64,000 nucleotides of DNA from Saccopteryx bilineata. Taxonomy: Eukaryota > Chordata > Mammalia > Chiroptera > Emballonuridae. This document shows, in pieces, positions 1-12,057 of the stretch. The stretch covers positions 56,781,795-56,845,794 of the forward strand of contig NC_089498.1 in assembly GCF_036850765.1 (NCBI RefSeq), written 5' to 3'. Numbering within the stretch: the first letter of the stretch is position 1; each line of letters begins with the position of its first letter. A model generated the notes under the pieces. The model was not told the DNA's origin. It ran no database searches and worked only from the letters and a program-made list of their open reading frames with translations. Position numbers and translations under genes: made by a program.

Positions 1-1058
1 CCTTTGAAGCTGTTGGTCTTTAAGGAGGGTTGTTAGGGTAGGCAGGAGCATGTTGCCCTACCGCCCAAAGCCCAGCTTCAGTTGTGTCCTTGATGCATAT
101 CTGCAACTAGATGGGAACAGCTTCTAGTGCAGGAGGGCCTCCACAGGTGTAACCAACCCCCCATCAGGGTCTCGTGTAGTACTGTCCACAAGCAGTGTGT
201 TCATTCAGCAAGGGAGCCAGTGCCCCCCTCTTGTCACAGTCCCTACTTCAAGAGTCCATTACACTGGTCAGTAATCAGTCCATGATAGACAACTCAGTTG
301 TCTCTGCTAACCACCCAAGGTGAAGATCCATTGAATTCAACTTGCCATACATCTCTTGGATAATGGACCTCAGCACCTTTCTATGAGCACTTTTCCATTG
401 CCACAAGCTCCATCCAAAACCCTCAGCAAGCTCACAGAGCCTGAAAGAGTTCAACACAATCAAGGTCTGTGCTGCCTTGACAGTTCTCTTACCTGATGCA
501 AAAGCACCTATTATCTTCTAAGACCAACACCTGATGCACATTAGAAGGGGATTAGTAGGTTGCCAATTTCATATGGAGCCTCTGGACCCTGGACATCCCC
601 ATTAGACAGGTTCTTTGGCCTTCCCCTACTCAAACTGTAACAAAGGGTCTTGGGAATCCTCCTCTTCCTCAGTTGTCTCTATCATATAATCTTGCAACCA
701 TCCAATGCAAGCACAAATTGTTTTCCTGGAAGCCGCTGGGGCCACCAGTTTCCCTGCTTTTTCAGCAGCTGGAACCTCTGTTCAAACTTACACTGCCACC
801 AAAAGTTCTAACAGAACTCTATTAGCCCTGCAAACATAATTTCTTTCTATCTTCCCTGGCTATAATCAAATCTACCCACATCTATGTTCAGGTAACCTTT
901 ACAGGCCTGTTTCTTTTGTTGGTTGAAGGGAGGAAGGGCAGCACAGGCAGCATCCCATACACCCTTGTGTTGTCATGCTTCTTCTACCTCCACCAAAGCT
1001 GCCACCATGTGTGTAAAAGTATTGATGGGCTGCCACACGTAGGGACTTAAGATAGCCC
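1..1058 (-). other. Probable continuation of the ERV interior, heavily decayed
   Basis: No sustained reading frame remains on either strand. Short minus-strand stretches look translated-then-broken, and the base composition is GC-richer than the DNA right of 2.6 kb, like the gag part. It probably holds gag-pro/pol sequence and runs off the left edge of the window. Confidence 0.35.
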
Positions 1059-1530
1059 TTAGTGATCCAAAAAGGGCTGATAGGGTACTACAGAAAATAA
1101 GGTTCTTAATCTCTGCTGTAAATACTTCCCTGTAAATACTGGCCCATAGGACCTCAGGTTGAAAGCAGCATTTCTCATACCTACTTCCCAGAGGACCTGC
1201 TGCAGCTCAGTATATGATTTCTGCTGACTTACTGCCCCCAGCAAGTCTCCAGCATCCTGCCAGACAGTATAAATGGCAGCCATCACCCATAGGGTATGGT
1301 TTCCTGGGTTGTCACAGTAGTTCTGAAGATGCTGCCTCAAGGAGGAGTGTGTGGTAATGTTGGCTAATTTTTCCATCTCTGCTCTGGAGTGTATGATGCC
1401 ATTCACCCGTATGTCTCACAACCATAGCAACCAGGCTGCCAGACACTCAGTAGGTTTGTGCCTGAATTTTGTCCCTGACTCCATCAACTCTGCCTGGGTG
1501 TAGGGCCAGACCACATAATGCTCCACTACT
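1059..1530 (-). pseudogene. ERV gag core (capsid-like) fragment
   Basis: An open minus-strand frame of 115 codons (1059-1406) continues upstream, through one stop, to about 1520. Its composition and position just after a primer-binding site fit a retroviral capsid region, with a helical segment rich in Leu, Trp and Gln (ECLAAWLLWL is visible upstream of the first ATG). It ends at a stop at 1059-1061. This is an old, inactive copy; family-level assignment is not possible from sequence reading alone. Confidence 0.5.
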
Positions 1531-2268
1531 TGCAGACAGGGTTGTGTCTGTCACTGAGGCAGTTTTTGATGCTGAGTTTTTCCCTTCTGAGTGACATCAG
1601 CCAGGCTCTGATTCTGCCAATGGCAGTTTCAGCCCAAACCTCCCCCTCCACCTTGTCCTCAGAGGAGTCAGAAATGCCTACTACCACTGACTCAGAGTCA
1701 TTCTACTGGTATTTCTTCAGTGACTGCTTTGGATCTTGTGGCTGTCAGCTCTCAGCCTGAAGCTGAAGCTGGAGCTCTTGAACCCACAGCTGTTTCTCTA
1801 ATAACTGCTGCTGCCAGCATTTGGCTTCTAGTGCAAACTGGATCTTTCAGACCTGCAATTCCTTCTCAAGCAACCTTTCCAATTCCAGGTACCATTGGTG
1901 TTCAGCTTGCATTTCAAACTGAAGCTCTCAAAAGCAGTTAGTCTCCTTCTACAACAGCCATTCCAGTTCAAGCTGTCATGGTCCTCAGCCTGTAGCCTGA
2001 ACTGGAGTTCTGGAATTTGCAACTTTTTCAAGTGACTGTTCCAGGTCATGCTGTTTTTGGCATTCAGCCTGCAGCTCATCTAGAGCTTTTGATCTCACTT
2101 AGCCTCTCATCACAGAGAGCCTTCAGTTTCTTCTCACAGGACGGTAAAAACACCCATCCCATAGCCTCCAACAGAATAGCCACAGGGAACCATATGCTCG
2201 AGAACAACAGCCACTCCACCATTCCACTCTTTCAAGGGTGTTGGTGGCTCCAAAACGATCTGATCTGA
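1531..2268 (-). pseudogene. ERV leader and coiled-coil-rich gag N-terminal region, decayed
   Basis: Between the primer-binding site and the gag core, the minus strand encodes, through several stops, repeated Glu/Gln/Leu-rich pieces such as ELQAECQKQHDLEQSLEK and LELERLLEKELQV, spread over about 1730-2110. The spacing suggests a long coiled coil built from related units. The reading frame is broken many times. It is an unusual look for a gag amino-terminal part, and could instead be host-like sequence. Confidence 0.45.
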
Positions 2269-2286
2269 ATCCTGCCCACGACACCA
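2269..2286 (-). promoter_or_regulatory. Retroviral primer-binding site
   Basis: The minus strand reads TGGTGTCGTGGGCAGGAT directly after the LTR. It begins TGG as required for pairing with a tRNA CCA end. It most resembles a histidine-tRNA-type site with several changes, but the tRNA assignment is a guess from memory. Confidence 0.55.
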
Positions 2287-2293
2287 AATATAA

Positions 2294-2545
2294 TGCTGGT
2301 TTCATACTGGTCTAAACTGAACCTTGCTCACTGTGCCAGATATAATGACCGTGGTCAAGGCCAGGCAGGTTCACATTGGATTCAGGCAGACAGTAGAGGA
2401 ACTGTGGAACTGGAAAGCATTGGGCCATTCACATTTATTAGCAGCTCACAGAGACAGGTGAGCAAATTAAGCAAAGGAAAAATGCTTTGCACAGTGGAAG
2501 GCAAGTAATCTGCACTGAGGAAAAGTACCCATAGCCTTATATAGG

Positions 2546-2581
<36 letters not shown>

Positions 2582-2600
2582 CTTTCTGCCATGAGCTCAT
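2294..2600 (-). mobile_element. Endogenous retrovirus 5' LTR (minus strand)
   Basis: Read on the minus strand, the segment has a TATA-like CCTATATAAGG (about 2537-2547), an AATAAA signal about 100 bases later (TTTATT on plus at 2434-2439), and ends shortly before a primer-binding site. A TG microsatellite lies in the U3 part. The 5' limit of the LTR is uncertain. The order TATA, AATAAA, PBS, gag is what identifies it. Confidence 0.65.
2547..2580. repeat. (CA)n microsatellite
   Basis: About 17 uninterrupted CA units, lying in the U3 part of the ERV LTR. Confidence 0.98.
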
Positions 2601-2729
2601 ACTAAATCATACATAAGTAAACAAGCCTAACTTCAGTTCTTTTTTCTACACCTCTTTATTCACTTATCCAACTAGTCAACCATTTTCCATCCATTCTGAT
2701 TCATTCATCAAAAATTTAAGTAAGTTCTG

Positions 2730-2890
2730 ACTGGACATCTTGGTTGTTTGGAGGGTTGTCCTGGAGTATGGAGGTTGCTGGTTCAATTCTCCAGTCAGGG
2801 CACATACAGGAGCAGTTTAATGTTCTCGTCTTTCTCAAAAAAAAAAAAAATATATATATAATAATTATATATATATATATATTTACTATC
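2730..2890 (+). mobile_element. Old VES-type tRNA-derived SINE
   Basis: Diverged VES-like head, B-box-like GGTTCAATTCTCCAGTCAGGG (2780-2800) and CACATACAGGAGCA, then A-rich and TA-rich tail to about 2890. Confidence 0.65.
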
Positions 2891-4013
2891 TGTCAGGCAC
2901 TATGCTGGAGGCAATAAATAAAGTTTTAAAAAATATAGTGTCCCTTCCACTATGGAAGCTATTTCCATGAGAATACAAGCTGTCTGTTCTATGTGTGAGT
3001 TTTATTATTTTGCTCCTACTTCAACAGTGTCAGATCATCTATTCTATCAACAATATATTCTGTCTTCAAATAGAAAATCATTGTTTTTAATTAACATTGG
3101 ATTTTTGACACTGTCTGCTCCTAACACCTGTTCTTCCCAACAAGAAACTTGGTAATGAGATACTAGATAAAGAAGTTTTGCCTTACCAACAGCTATCATC
3201 ATTTATTGTTGCTATTTTAACATCACTCCAAGTGAAACTCCATCACTCTATCACAACAAGATTGCCTGGGTTCCTTACTCTCAGCTTGTGTGTGATCACA
3301 GACAATATGATTTTCACTTTATGCAGCTACACTTCATTAGCTTAGATAATCCTCTTTGCCTGTTGTTTTTCTTCTACACTGGCTCTCCAATTTTGGAATC
3401 TCTAATACTGGGGCCCCTCTGTAATGTTGTAATCAGTCCTATTGTTTCTACTTTTATCAAAGCATACTCAAATCATGAGCCCTGATATAATGCTTGGTCA
3501 ACTTACTTCCTGTTAGTTAATCCAATCAGATAACATGTGTAATATAATACCAAGATAAGATTATTAACGATCTCACATTTTACCTGATCCTTCACTGAAG
3601 TGATATTAAGCCAAAGTAAAAGTAGTCTGCAAAACTATTCAGATAATCCACTCAGTCTATTAAGAATGATGTCACTTTTGGCTTAGGGTGTCCAGTCATT
3701 ATTTATATTAATAAGGTTGGATGCTATTCAACCCTCCATTCCATTTGATGAGAGGATATATATGATGGACCAAATAGCCAAAGTGTTCCAAAAACAAAGA
3801 CATTACAATTCCTTCAAGTTAGTTATCAATAGTTTTACTTATAGCTTGGTTATTAGGAGTTAGAAAAGCCTGGCTTTAAATAATTTTTCCTATAATGATT
3901 ATCATCCTACTGATTTTCGCAAGTTACTAAGTTTTTCTGAGGTCAGTTTATTTGTAAAATAAGAGTATGATCATTTAGTTCATAGTTATTTTTATGAATA
4001 TATGGGTCAACAT
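2891..4013. other. Unassigned AT-rich DNA
   Basis: Only short chance reading frames; no recognisable repeat, splice-framed exon or RNA gene. Confidence 0.5.
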
Positions 4014-4028
4014 ATCTAAATCCCTTCT

Positions 4029-4216
4029 TTTTTTTTCTTTTTTTAAAATTTTTTATTTATTCATTTAGAGAGAGGGGACAGAGAGAGAGAGAGAGAGAAG
4101 GGGGGAGGATCCAAAAGCATCAACTCCCATATGTGCCTTGACCAGGGAAGCCCAGGGTTTTGAACCGGCAACCTCAGTGTCCCAGGTCGACGCTTTAACC
4201 ACTGTGCAGGTCAGGC
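4029..4216 (-). mobile_element. Short tRNA-derived SINE (CCTGACCTGTGG family)
   Basis: Reverse copy with poly(T), GA-rich tract, B-box (GGTTTTGAACCGGCAACC) and tRNA-like head ending GTGCAGGTCAGGC. Flanked by CTAAATCCCTTCTT at 4015-4028 and again at 4217-4231. Confidence 0.92.
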
Positions 4217-4364
4217 CTCTAAATCCCTTCTTATAGGGTTCATGAAGGTGTAATTCATGTGAATATTACCAATGTTATCATCACCCTTATCATTAGTAGG
4301 CAGACATTCTCTGATTTTAAACCCTGAAAAATTATGTTTTTGTTAGTTCTTCACAGTTTAGAGC

Positions 4365-4584
4365 AGAGGTCAGCAAACTGAAGCCCACAGGCCAAATCTT
4401 GTCCCTTACCTGTTTTAAAAATAAGGTGTGATTGGAACACAGAGATACTCATTTGTTTTCATATCTTCTGGTTGCTTTGGCACTGTTACGCCAGAGCTGA
4501 GTAGTTGTGATAGAGATGTTATTGTCTGCAAATCCTAAAATATTTACTTCTTGGTGCTTTCAGAAAGTTGACAAACCCTGGTTT
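4365..4584. mobile_element. hAT-Charlie-type non-autonomous DNA transposon
   Basis: Ends CAGAGGTCAGCAAACTG and GTTGACAAACCCTG are inverted relatives, and the interior (ATTGGAACACAG, CTAAAATATTTACTTCTTGG) matches a widespread mammalian hAT-Charlie MITE. Flanks GTTTAGAG and GTTTAAAA form a diverged 8-bp TSD. Confidence 0.78.
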
Positions 4585-4950
4585 AAAAGGAGCTCCCAAA
4601 ATAGGCTTTTGTGTCACTAAATTCCCTAGTAGCACTGGTAGGAGAAACAGTAAAAAACCCATGGTCCATTTCTGAAGGAAGTAAGCAGGGGAAATATCTA
4701 TTTAGAAAATGATATTGATGGATTTGAAGTAGACTTTTCTGCTACTGCTACTGATAACCAGTACCTTATAAAAAAAACAAACAAGCAGGATTACTTCTTA
4801 ATATTTATTATTGAATTGGTTTTTATTTCAAAAGAAAGAAAAAAATTGTTATGTATGGTAAAGACTTTGACAGAGTTCATTTATTGGATATGGAGGTGAT
4901 GAGTTATCTCTTAAGAGAAAGTGTTTCTGGTTTAATTCAAGAGAAAAAAT

Positions 4951-5167
4951 TTTTTTTTTTTTAAATTTTTTATTATTATTTTTATTTATTCATTTTTAGA
5001 GAGGAGAGAGAGAGAGGGAGAGAGAGAGACAGAGAGAGAGAAGGGGGGAGGAGCTGGAAGCATCAACTCCCATATGTGCCTTGACCAGGCAAGCCCAGGG
5101 TTTCGAACCGGCGACCTCAGCACTTCCAGGTCGATGCTTTATCCACTGCGCCACCACAGGTCAGGCC
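4951..5167 (-). mobile_element. Short tRNA-derived SINE (CCTGACCTGTGG family)
   Basis: Nearly consensus reverse copy: poly(T), (GA)n tract, GAAGCATCAACTCCCATATG, GGTTTCGAACCGGCGACC, CACCACAGGTCAGGC. Flanked by GAGAAAAAATT and GAGAAAAAAATT. Confidence 0.93.
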
Positions 5168-5624
5168 GAGAAAAAAATTCTTTAAAAAAATCTTTAAAAT
5201 TATAACTAAACTATTGAAGGGAAACTGTTACATTTGGTTTCAGGAAAAAGAAGCAAAGTTATGTTTTTGTTAAAATAATTTTTCACTCCATTCTGTTGTT
5301 TCTTACATGTTAAGGAAAAGGTTGTGCTAATGGAGTCTATGCTTCTTTTGAATTAGAATATTTAAAATTTCTGTTCTATTTTTTAAATTTTCTAGGTTTA
5401 CTGAAATATATACAATAGGCTTTAAATAAACTAAATATTTTTAAAGTACAAATTTAATGAGTTTTTACATCTGTAATTATCTGTGAAACTATCACTACAA
5501 TCAAGGTATGTAACATATGCATCACTGCAAATATCTTTTCATGCCTCCGTGTAATTCCTCTTTCCTTCCCTTCCTTCTCTCCCATTAGCTGCTTTATATC
5601 ACTATACAATAATGTGCATTTTTA

Positions 5625-6062
5625 CTCTTTTTCTTTTGTTTTGTGACAGAGAGACAGAGACAAAGAGAGGGACAGATAGGACAAACAGACAGGAAGGGAG
5701 AGAGATGAGAAGCATCAATTCTTCGTTGTGGCATCTTAGTTGTTCATCGACTGGTGTCTCACATGTGCCTTGACTGGGGTTTGGGGGGCTACAGCAGAGC
5801 AAGTGACCACTTGCTCAAGCCAGCAACCTTGGTTTCAAACCAGCAACCTTAAGCTTCAACTGAGCGACCTTTGGGCTCAAGCCAGTGACCGTGGGATCAT
5901 GTCTATGATCCCAAGCTCAAGCCAGCAACCTCACTTTCAAGCTTATGAGCCTGTGCTGAAGACAAATGAGCTCATGCTCAAGCTGTTGATCTCAAGTTCA
6001 AACCTGGGTCTTCCACATCCCAGTTCAATGCTCTATCCACTGTGCCACCACCTGGTCAGGCT
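5625..6062 (-). mobile_element. Long tRNA-derived SINE (GCCTGACCAGG family)
   Basis: Reverse copy with GA-rich tract, GAGAAGCATCAATTCTTCGTTG, repeated CTCAAGCCAGCAACC motifs and CACCTGGTCAGGC end. Target duplication AATAATGTGCATTT (5610) and AATAATGTGTATTT (6065). The 109-codon reading frame inside is a by-product. Confidence 0.9.
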
Positions 6063-7535
6063 AGAATAATGTGTATTTTCTAGAATATTTTTTAAAATGA
6101 AAATATACAGTATGTAATTTTATTTTCTGTTTAGTTTAACTCTGAATAACCATTTTGAGAATCAACTACCTTGTGTCATGTATCAATTGTACCTTCCTCT
6201 TTAATGCTGAGTAGCTTTCCATTTCAGAAATTTAACGCAGTCTAAGTGTATTCACATGTTGAAGAAACTTTACATTGTTTATAGCTGTGACTGTTACAAA
6301 TTAGACTGTGAGCATAGATGTACAGATCTTTATATGTACATTAACTTTCACGTCCCTCAGGTCAATATCCAGGAATGGAATGTTTAAAATTTTAAGGTAT
6401 ACAATTTATAAATATAGGTACCTTATGTCTCACAGCTGGTACTAAACTCATTAATTCTAATAACTTTATTGTAGGTTCTGTTGTAATTGCTATATATATA
6501 ATCATTTCATGAAAAGTCAATTTTACTTTTTTTCAATATGGATTTCTTTTATTTCTCATCACTTTCCTATTGCACTGGCTAGAACATTCAGAGCAATATT
6601 GAATAAAAGTGGATGGGGCATATATCTTTGTATTCTTTCTGATCTTTGCAAAAAATCTTTCAATTATTTTACCATTAAATAGATCAGTTGTAGCTTTTTC
6701 TTTTTTAAATGTCCATTATCAATGTGAAGCAATTTCACTCTATCCCTTTTTAATTTTTTTTTCAATAATAGACTTTAAATTTTATTTAATTAGCTTATGG
6801 AGTTGATTGAGGTGATAGGTGATTTCTTTAGTTTGATAATGTGGTGAATAACATTTTCATTTAATTGCTTAACTAACCTTGCATTCATTGAATAAATTCC
6901 ACTTGATTATGATACATTATTCCTTTTTACATATTGTTGAATGAGTAACAAATTATTTGTTTTGATCTTCTGATATTATAATGGCATATTAGTATATACA
7001 TCTCTCTTTGCCTGGTTTTGGTATAAGGTAATGCTAATCTCATACAATTAGTTAGGAAGTACCCTCTTCTTTTAAGCTTTCCAGAGCTTTTTATAGAATT
7101 GGTATTACTTCTTTAAATGTTAGATAGATTTTACTAATAAGGCAATCTGTGTCAAGAGTTTGTTTGAAGGTGTCTTTACTACCAATTCAGTATCTTTAAT
7201 AGACATAGTGCTATTCAGTTTACCTATTTATTTTCATGTGAGCTTTGTATTTTGTCTTTGAGGAATTTACAAATTTTATGCTTTAAATACACTGGGATAC
7301 AATTTTTTATTATAGCCTTCTGTTATTCTGTTAATATCAGTATCTTTCCTAGTGGTGTAGCCATGCTCATTCCTAAAATTGGAAGTATATCTAATCTGTT
7401 TTCCTAATCAAACTAGATACAGGTTTATCTTCTCAAATAATCAGCATTTTGTTTCACTGATTTTCTTTCATATTTTTGTTTTATGTTTAATTGACTTTCA
7501 TTTGATCTTTATTTCCTTTCTTTGCTTATCTTGGC

Positions 7536-7705
7536 TTTATTTAATTTTTTTATTTTTGAGAAAGAGAGAGAAACATCAACTTGTTATTACACTTATTTAT
7601 GCATTCATTGGTTGATTCTTGCATGTGCCCTGAGTGGGCATTGAACCCACAACATTGGTGCATCAAAACAATGCTCTAACCAACTGAGCTATCCAGCCAG
7701 GGCCT
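7536..7705 (-). mobile_element. VES-type tRNA-derived SINE
   Basis: Reverse VES: GAAACATCAACTTG, TTGAACCCACAACATTGG, AACCAACTGAGCTATCCAGCCAGGGC. Flanked by GCTTATCTTGGCTTTA and ACTTATCTTGGTTTTA. Confidence 0.88.
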
Positions 7706-7785
7706 ACTTATCTTGGTTTTAATTTGCTCATATTTCTCTAGTTCCTTAGAGATAAATGAAATCTAAGATAATTGATTTGACATTT

Positions 7786-8125
7786 TTTCCTGGTGTGTGG
7801 AAGTCCTGGGTTTGATTCCCAGTCAGGGCACACAGGAGAAGCAACCATCTGGTTTTCTACCCTTTCTCCTTCTCACTCACTCTGTCTCTTTCTCTCCCCT
7901 TTCCGCAGCTATGGCTCAAAAAGGTTTGAGCAAGTTGGCTCCAGGAGCTGAAGATGTTTCCATGGCCTCTCCTTAGGTGCTAAAATAGCTGGTTTCTGAG
8001 CAACAGAGTAATGGCCCCAGATGGGCAGAGCATCCCTGGTAGGTGGCTTGCGAGTGGATTCCATTCCTGGTGCATGCAGCAGTCTGTCTTTCTGCCTCAC
8101 TGCCTCTCAATTATAAAAAAAAAAA
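7786..8125 (+). mobile_element. Composite-type SINE (GCCCTGGCCGG family), 5' truncated
   Basis: Retains GGGTTTGATTCCCAGTCAGGGCACAC, the CTCC/CTTC-rich block, CCCCTTTCCGCAGC, the TGGGCAGAGCATC-type segment and a poly(A) tail at about 8114. The tRNA-like A box is lost or diverged. Confidence 0.8.
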
Positions 8126-8535
8126 CACCCAAAACTTTCTTTCCTAGTATTTATTAACATTTAGCATTAAAATTTGCCTCCAAAGTATCACTTTCATAGC
8201 ATCACACGTTTTGATATGCTGTTTTCATTTCCATTAAGTTTAAACATATTTTTAAATTTATTCTTTGTGTTTTTAGTGAACGACTTATTTAAAGTTGTGT
8301 TAATTTTCAAATTTGAGAGATCTTCCAGAGGTCTTTCAGTAATTAATTTGTAATTTAGTTCCACTATGTGTTTAAATCCTTTTCTTCTTAGAAGATTGTT
8401 TTAGGGCACAGAAAAATATGATCTATATTGCTCAATGCTCTGTGTGTCCATGGAATACAATTACTATAAAGGTTCTGATGTGATTGATAATTCTATCATG
8501 TGTCAGTTATGTGTTATTTTTCCTTTTTATGGAAT

Positions 8536-8800
8536 GTATTGGGGTGATACACTGATTAACAAAATTATACAGGTTTCAGGCATAAGATTCTACAACACAT
8601 CTCTGCAGTGTGTTGTGTGTTCATCACCCCAAGTCAAGTCCCCATCTATCACCATTTAACCCCCCATACCCTCTTCCACCTTTCCCAAACCCCTCACTTC
8701 TGCAATCAACAGTTTCCCATGTTCTTGAAAGTTTTCCCTTTTTTGCTCAGTCACTTCACTCCCCTCACACAGCCTTCTTCTGACAGCTGTCAGCCTGCTC
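8536..8800 (-). mobile_element. LINE-1 3' end fragment, minus strand
   Basis: Plus strand carries TTGGGGTGATAC, AACAAAATTATACAGGTTTCAGG and GTGTTCATCACCCCAAGTCAAGTCCCC, the antisense of a common mammalian LINE-1 3' UTR. Confidence 0.75.
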
Positions 8801-8997
8801 GCTAGCTATGTTAAAATGTAACCAGCGAGTTCCCCAAAGACACCAACTCCAAATGAATTTTTGAGTTTATTAATTAGCCAGCTAGCTACATGAGGCACAA
8901 TCCCAAATCATGTAGGGCCTAATAGTTTCCAGCCTTTTATACAAAGTCAAGTACTGGTTGGAGTGGATAGGGAGGGGCTTGTAGCCCTTTGTCTAGA

Positions 8998-9156
8998 GCT
9001 GTGGTAGTCAACCTGGTCCCTACCGCCCACTAGTGGGCATTCCAGCTTTCATGGTGGGCCATTCGCAGCGCCGTTTGGTTTCTTCGCTACTGCCCACCAT
9101 GAAAGCTTGAACGCCCACTAGTGGGCAGGAGGGACCAGGTTGACCAGCACTGCAAA
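8998..9156. mobile_element. Palindromic DNA-transposon MITE
   Basis: Left arm GTAGTCAACCTGGTCCCTAC, CGCCCACTAGTGGGC and AGCTTTCATGGTGGGC reappear inverted on the right (GCCCACCATGAAAGCT, GCCCACTAGTGGGC, GGGACCAGGTTGACCAGCACTG). The form suggests a foldback hAT MITE. A clear TSD was not found, and similar sequence may extend to about 9197. Confidence 0.7.
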
Positions 9157-9199
9157 AGTGGGCTGTTTTTATAAAAAGGTTCGCCATCACGGGCCTATG

Positions 9200-11850
9200 C
9201 AATGCCTTCTGAATCACTAGGTATTTTAGACTAACTGCTGGCAATGGGCATTATTTCAAATCCTACATCTCTGGGTAAATTTACCTCTATTTCTTTTTTA
9301 GTGGTTCTTTCCATAATCTTGGGTAGTTTCAATTAATGAATATGTTAATCAACTTGTAGTTAAACACTTGTGAAGGTCCCTAAGATCCTTGGAATTGTAT
9401 TACTTCATACAGCTTTCTCTTCTGTTATTTTGCTGAGCCAACTCTTCTTACCTTGTCATCCCCAGTCTCTTGGCTCTTATTTCTCATCTCATGGGAGTTC
9501 ACCAGAATTTATCTGGATTCCTTTTCTTTTGTCTTTACCTGAAAACTCTCTCATGGCAGCTAGTTGGGTAACATAGGCCTTACTTATTTATCATCCCTTA
9601 TCTTTCAGGAAATACTGTCTTTTGTCACTTGATAGCATCTTGAGAAACTTCAGTTCATATATCTTGAGTATTGTTTTAGGCAATCTGGTAAATTGTTTTA
9701 AAATTCCATTTTGCCAATAAGTGGAAGTTGTACATTTTGTTTAATGTTTTGTTACTGAGATAAACTTTTGAAATAGTTCTATTTAAAGTGTGGATATATT
9801 AAGAGAAATATCACTTTAAAAATATTTTGGATCCTCAACTTCCCTTACTCTATTGTTTTACTAAGGATAAGAAGTAATTAATCTAATGGGTTAATTTTTT
9901 TTATTTCCCAGTACTCAACTATAATTATTCTTGCAATGAGTATATATGAAATTGTATATTTTGTGAATTATATAATTAGCTTCATTCTTGATAATATGAC
10001 AAATTACAAAAATCTTTTTTGTGTGTTTCCTACCTGAGCATATTTTTATAACCTGCAAACTTTGTTAAAAGTAATTACTGAAGTTAATTGTATTCAATTG
10101 AAAAAAGTACAGTAATCTATTTTTATTTTGGATAATTTATATTAAAATAATTTATGGATAATACTTTTTAATTGCTTATTGAACTTTTGTCTACATTACT
10201 GCTAGAACAATTACGAGTTTCCAAATGTGAATAAATATATTTTAACATACCAGATGAGTTCAGAGATTAAAATTATTAACAATAATCTAGTTATTTCCTT
10301 TTGAATTTTTAAAATTACACCTAAGTAAATGTAGTTTCTCCTTTATAAAATGTATTAAATAGTTTTACTGCTGCATCTTACTGGATATTATCAATACTCT
10401 TGAAAAAGTACAATATTTGGTAACATTACATAACAAACCAGTTTTGTGAAACATCTTTATTTCTTGAAATTTTGTTGATACTGTGTTGCTGTTTTTCTTA
10501 TCAGTATTATCTGGCCTGAAGTCTCAGCCAAATAGCTATCTCAACTTAAACGTGCAAAATGCAAACACATTCAGCTTCAGTAAGAAAACTAAGATTCCAT
10601 CAGACATTTGACCTCTCTTTTGTTTTATAAGGAAGTGATTAGGTTATCTCTGAGAACTAAACAGAATCATGTGGACTATTAATAAGCCTAGGAGAGTGAA
10701 AATTATCACATAAACAAATTCCTATACTGTCTAGTAGTAGAAATAAAATAAATAAATAAATTTAACAATAAATGCCTTGCTTTTCAATTTGGACTTCAAT
10801 TCCTTGGGCTACAAACCTAAGTAGATACTGAAGCACTGTTTTTAGTTGCTAACTTGGTATAGTATTTGGTTACTAAAACTGAATAATTTGAATATAAAGC
10901 ATCTAAATCTCTAATATTTTAATATCAAAGTAATGGAATTCTTAATAAACTTTGACATTAACAAATTAAACAAATAAAAATTTGTGAATGTACTATCAGA
11001 TTCTCAGAGTTCAGAGTTTAACTGTGGTAGGCCTATTTGTTCTTTTTTTTTTTAACCTGTGAATCATGTTTGTTTTTTGTGTTTTGATATTTCTATTACA
11101 ACTTACTCAAATAATATTAGATTGTTTAGAAGTTTCTTAATAATTTATACTAGCTTCCAGTGGAATGAACGTCTGTACTTTAATAGCAAGAGGAGATAAA
11201 AATCATTGGCTGTTTTTGAAATAATGTGAATAAAATTTTAAGTTAAATTTAAATCTTAGATGTCTAGTGCTGTTGCAAATGAGACAAGTTTATATTAACT
11301 ATGAGGCCTTAAAAATGTTTCTAAATTGGAAGACAATCTAGCAGTTTGTTTCTAAATCAGTTAATCACAAGAGCTTAATTGAGCTGACTAAAAGTCAATA
11401 TTACCTTATTGGAATAATTTTAGTAGTTTCCATAGTAGTATTAATTTTGCAAAGAAGATGATGCTATCAGTATCCAATAACTTGTATTTTTGTTGCATGT
11501 GACGGCAGTGTTGCCTTATAAACAAATAATGTGTCTGAGGTACTTGAGTGTTTCAGTAAAAGTCAAAGCACCATCATACTTCATCATATTTATTACTGTG
11601 TGATTGAATATGATCATTAAATAGCATCACATACAGTTAATTCTTTTTGTTGATGTTTTATCTGAAATTTAATAAGCATCATTAGAAAAAATGATAGAAA
11701 TGGCTATTGAAGACTAGATGAAATAAGCAAGTATAAATACAACACAAATAACATGTGAAAGGATAAAAACATTTCACAAATAGCAGTATGCTTGAAAAGA
11801 AAGTGAAAAATTAGTTTCCATAAACTCAGTATAAGCCATATTGAAAAATA
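9200..11850. other. Unassigned AT-rich DNA
   Basis: No repeat family, exon or RNA gene recognised; short chance reading frames only. Part could be very old repeat or conserved non-coding sequence, which cannot be judged without alignment. Confidence 0.5.
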
Positions 11851-11855
11851 AATCT

Positions 11856-12057
11856 GCCTGACCTGTGGTGGCACAGTGGATAAAGCGTCGACCTGGAAAT
11901 GCTGAGGTCTCCGGTTCGAAACCCTGGGCTTGCCTGGTCAAGGCACATATGGGAGTTGATGCTTCCTGCTCCTACCCCTGTCTCTCTCTCTCTCCCTCTC
12001 TCTCTCTCCTCTCTAAAATGAATAAATAAAAAAAATAAAAAAATTATAAAAAAAAGA
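11856..12057 (+). mobile_element. Short tRNA-derived SINE (CCTGACCTGTGG family)
   Basis: Forward copy close to consensus: GCCTGACCTGTGGTGGCACAG, A-box GTGGATAAAGCGTCG, B-box CCGGTTCGAAACCC, CT tract and A-rich tail. Confidence 0.94.

Larger units (their letters stand above)
5385..8535 (-). mobile_element. Old LINE-1 fragments, minus strand, interrupted by SINEs
   Basis: Sequence on the plus strand reads as antisense LINE-1: a 3'-end-like part around 5385-5600, and ORF2-antisense stretches around 6062-7535, 7706-7785 and 8130-8535 (for example CTAGAACATTCAGAGCAATATTGAA at 6580-6605). Three SINEs (about 5625, 7536 and 7786) interrupt it. No open ORF remains. It may represent more than one insertion. 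Confidence 0.6.

Noticed and set aside
4080..4105. tRNA-gene-like A and B boxes in the many SINEs
   Set aside because: They lack a foldable cloverleaf and sit in SINEs with tails and TSDs, so they are not tRNA genes.
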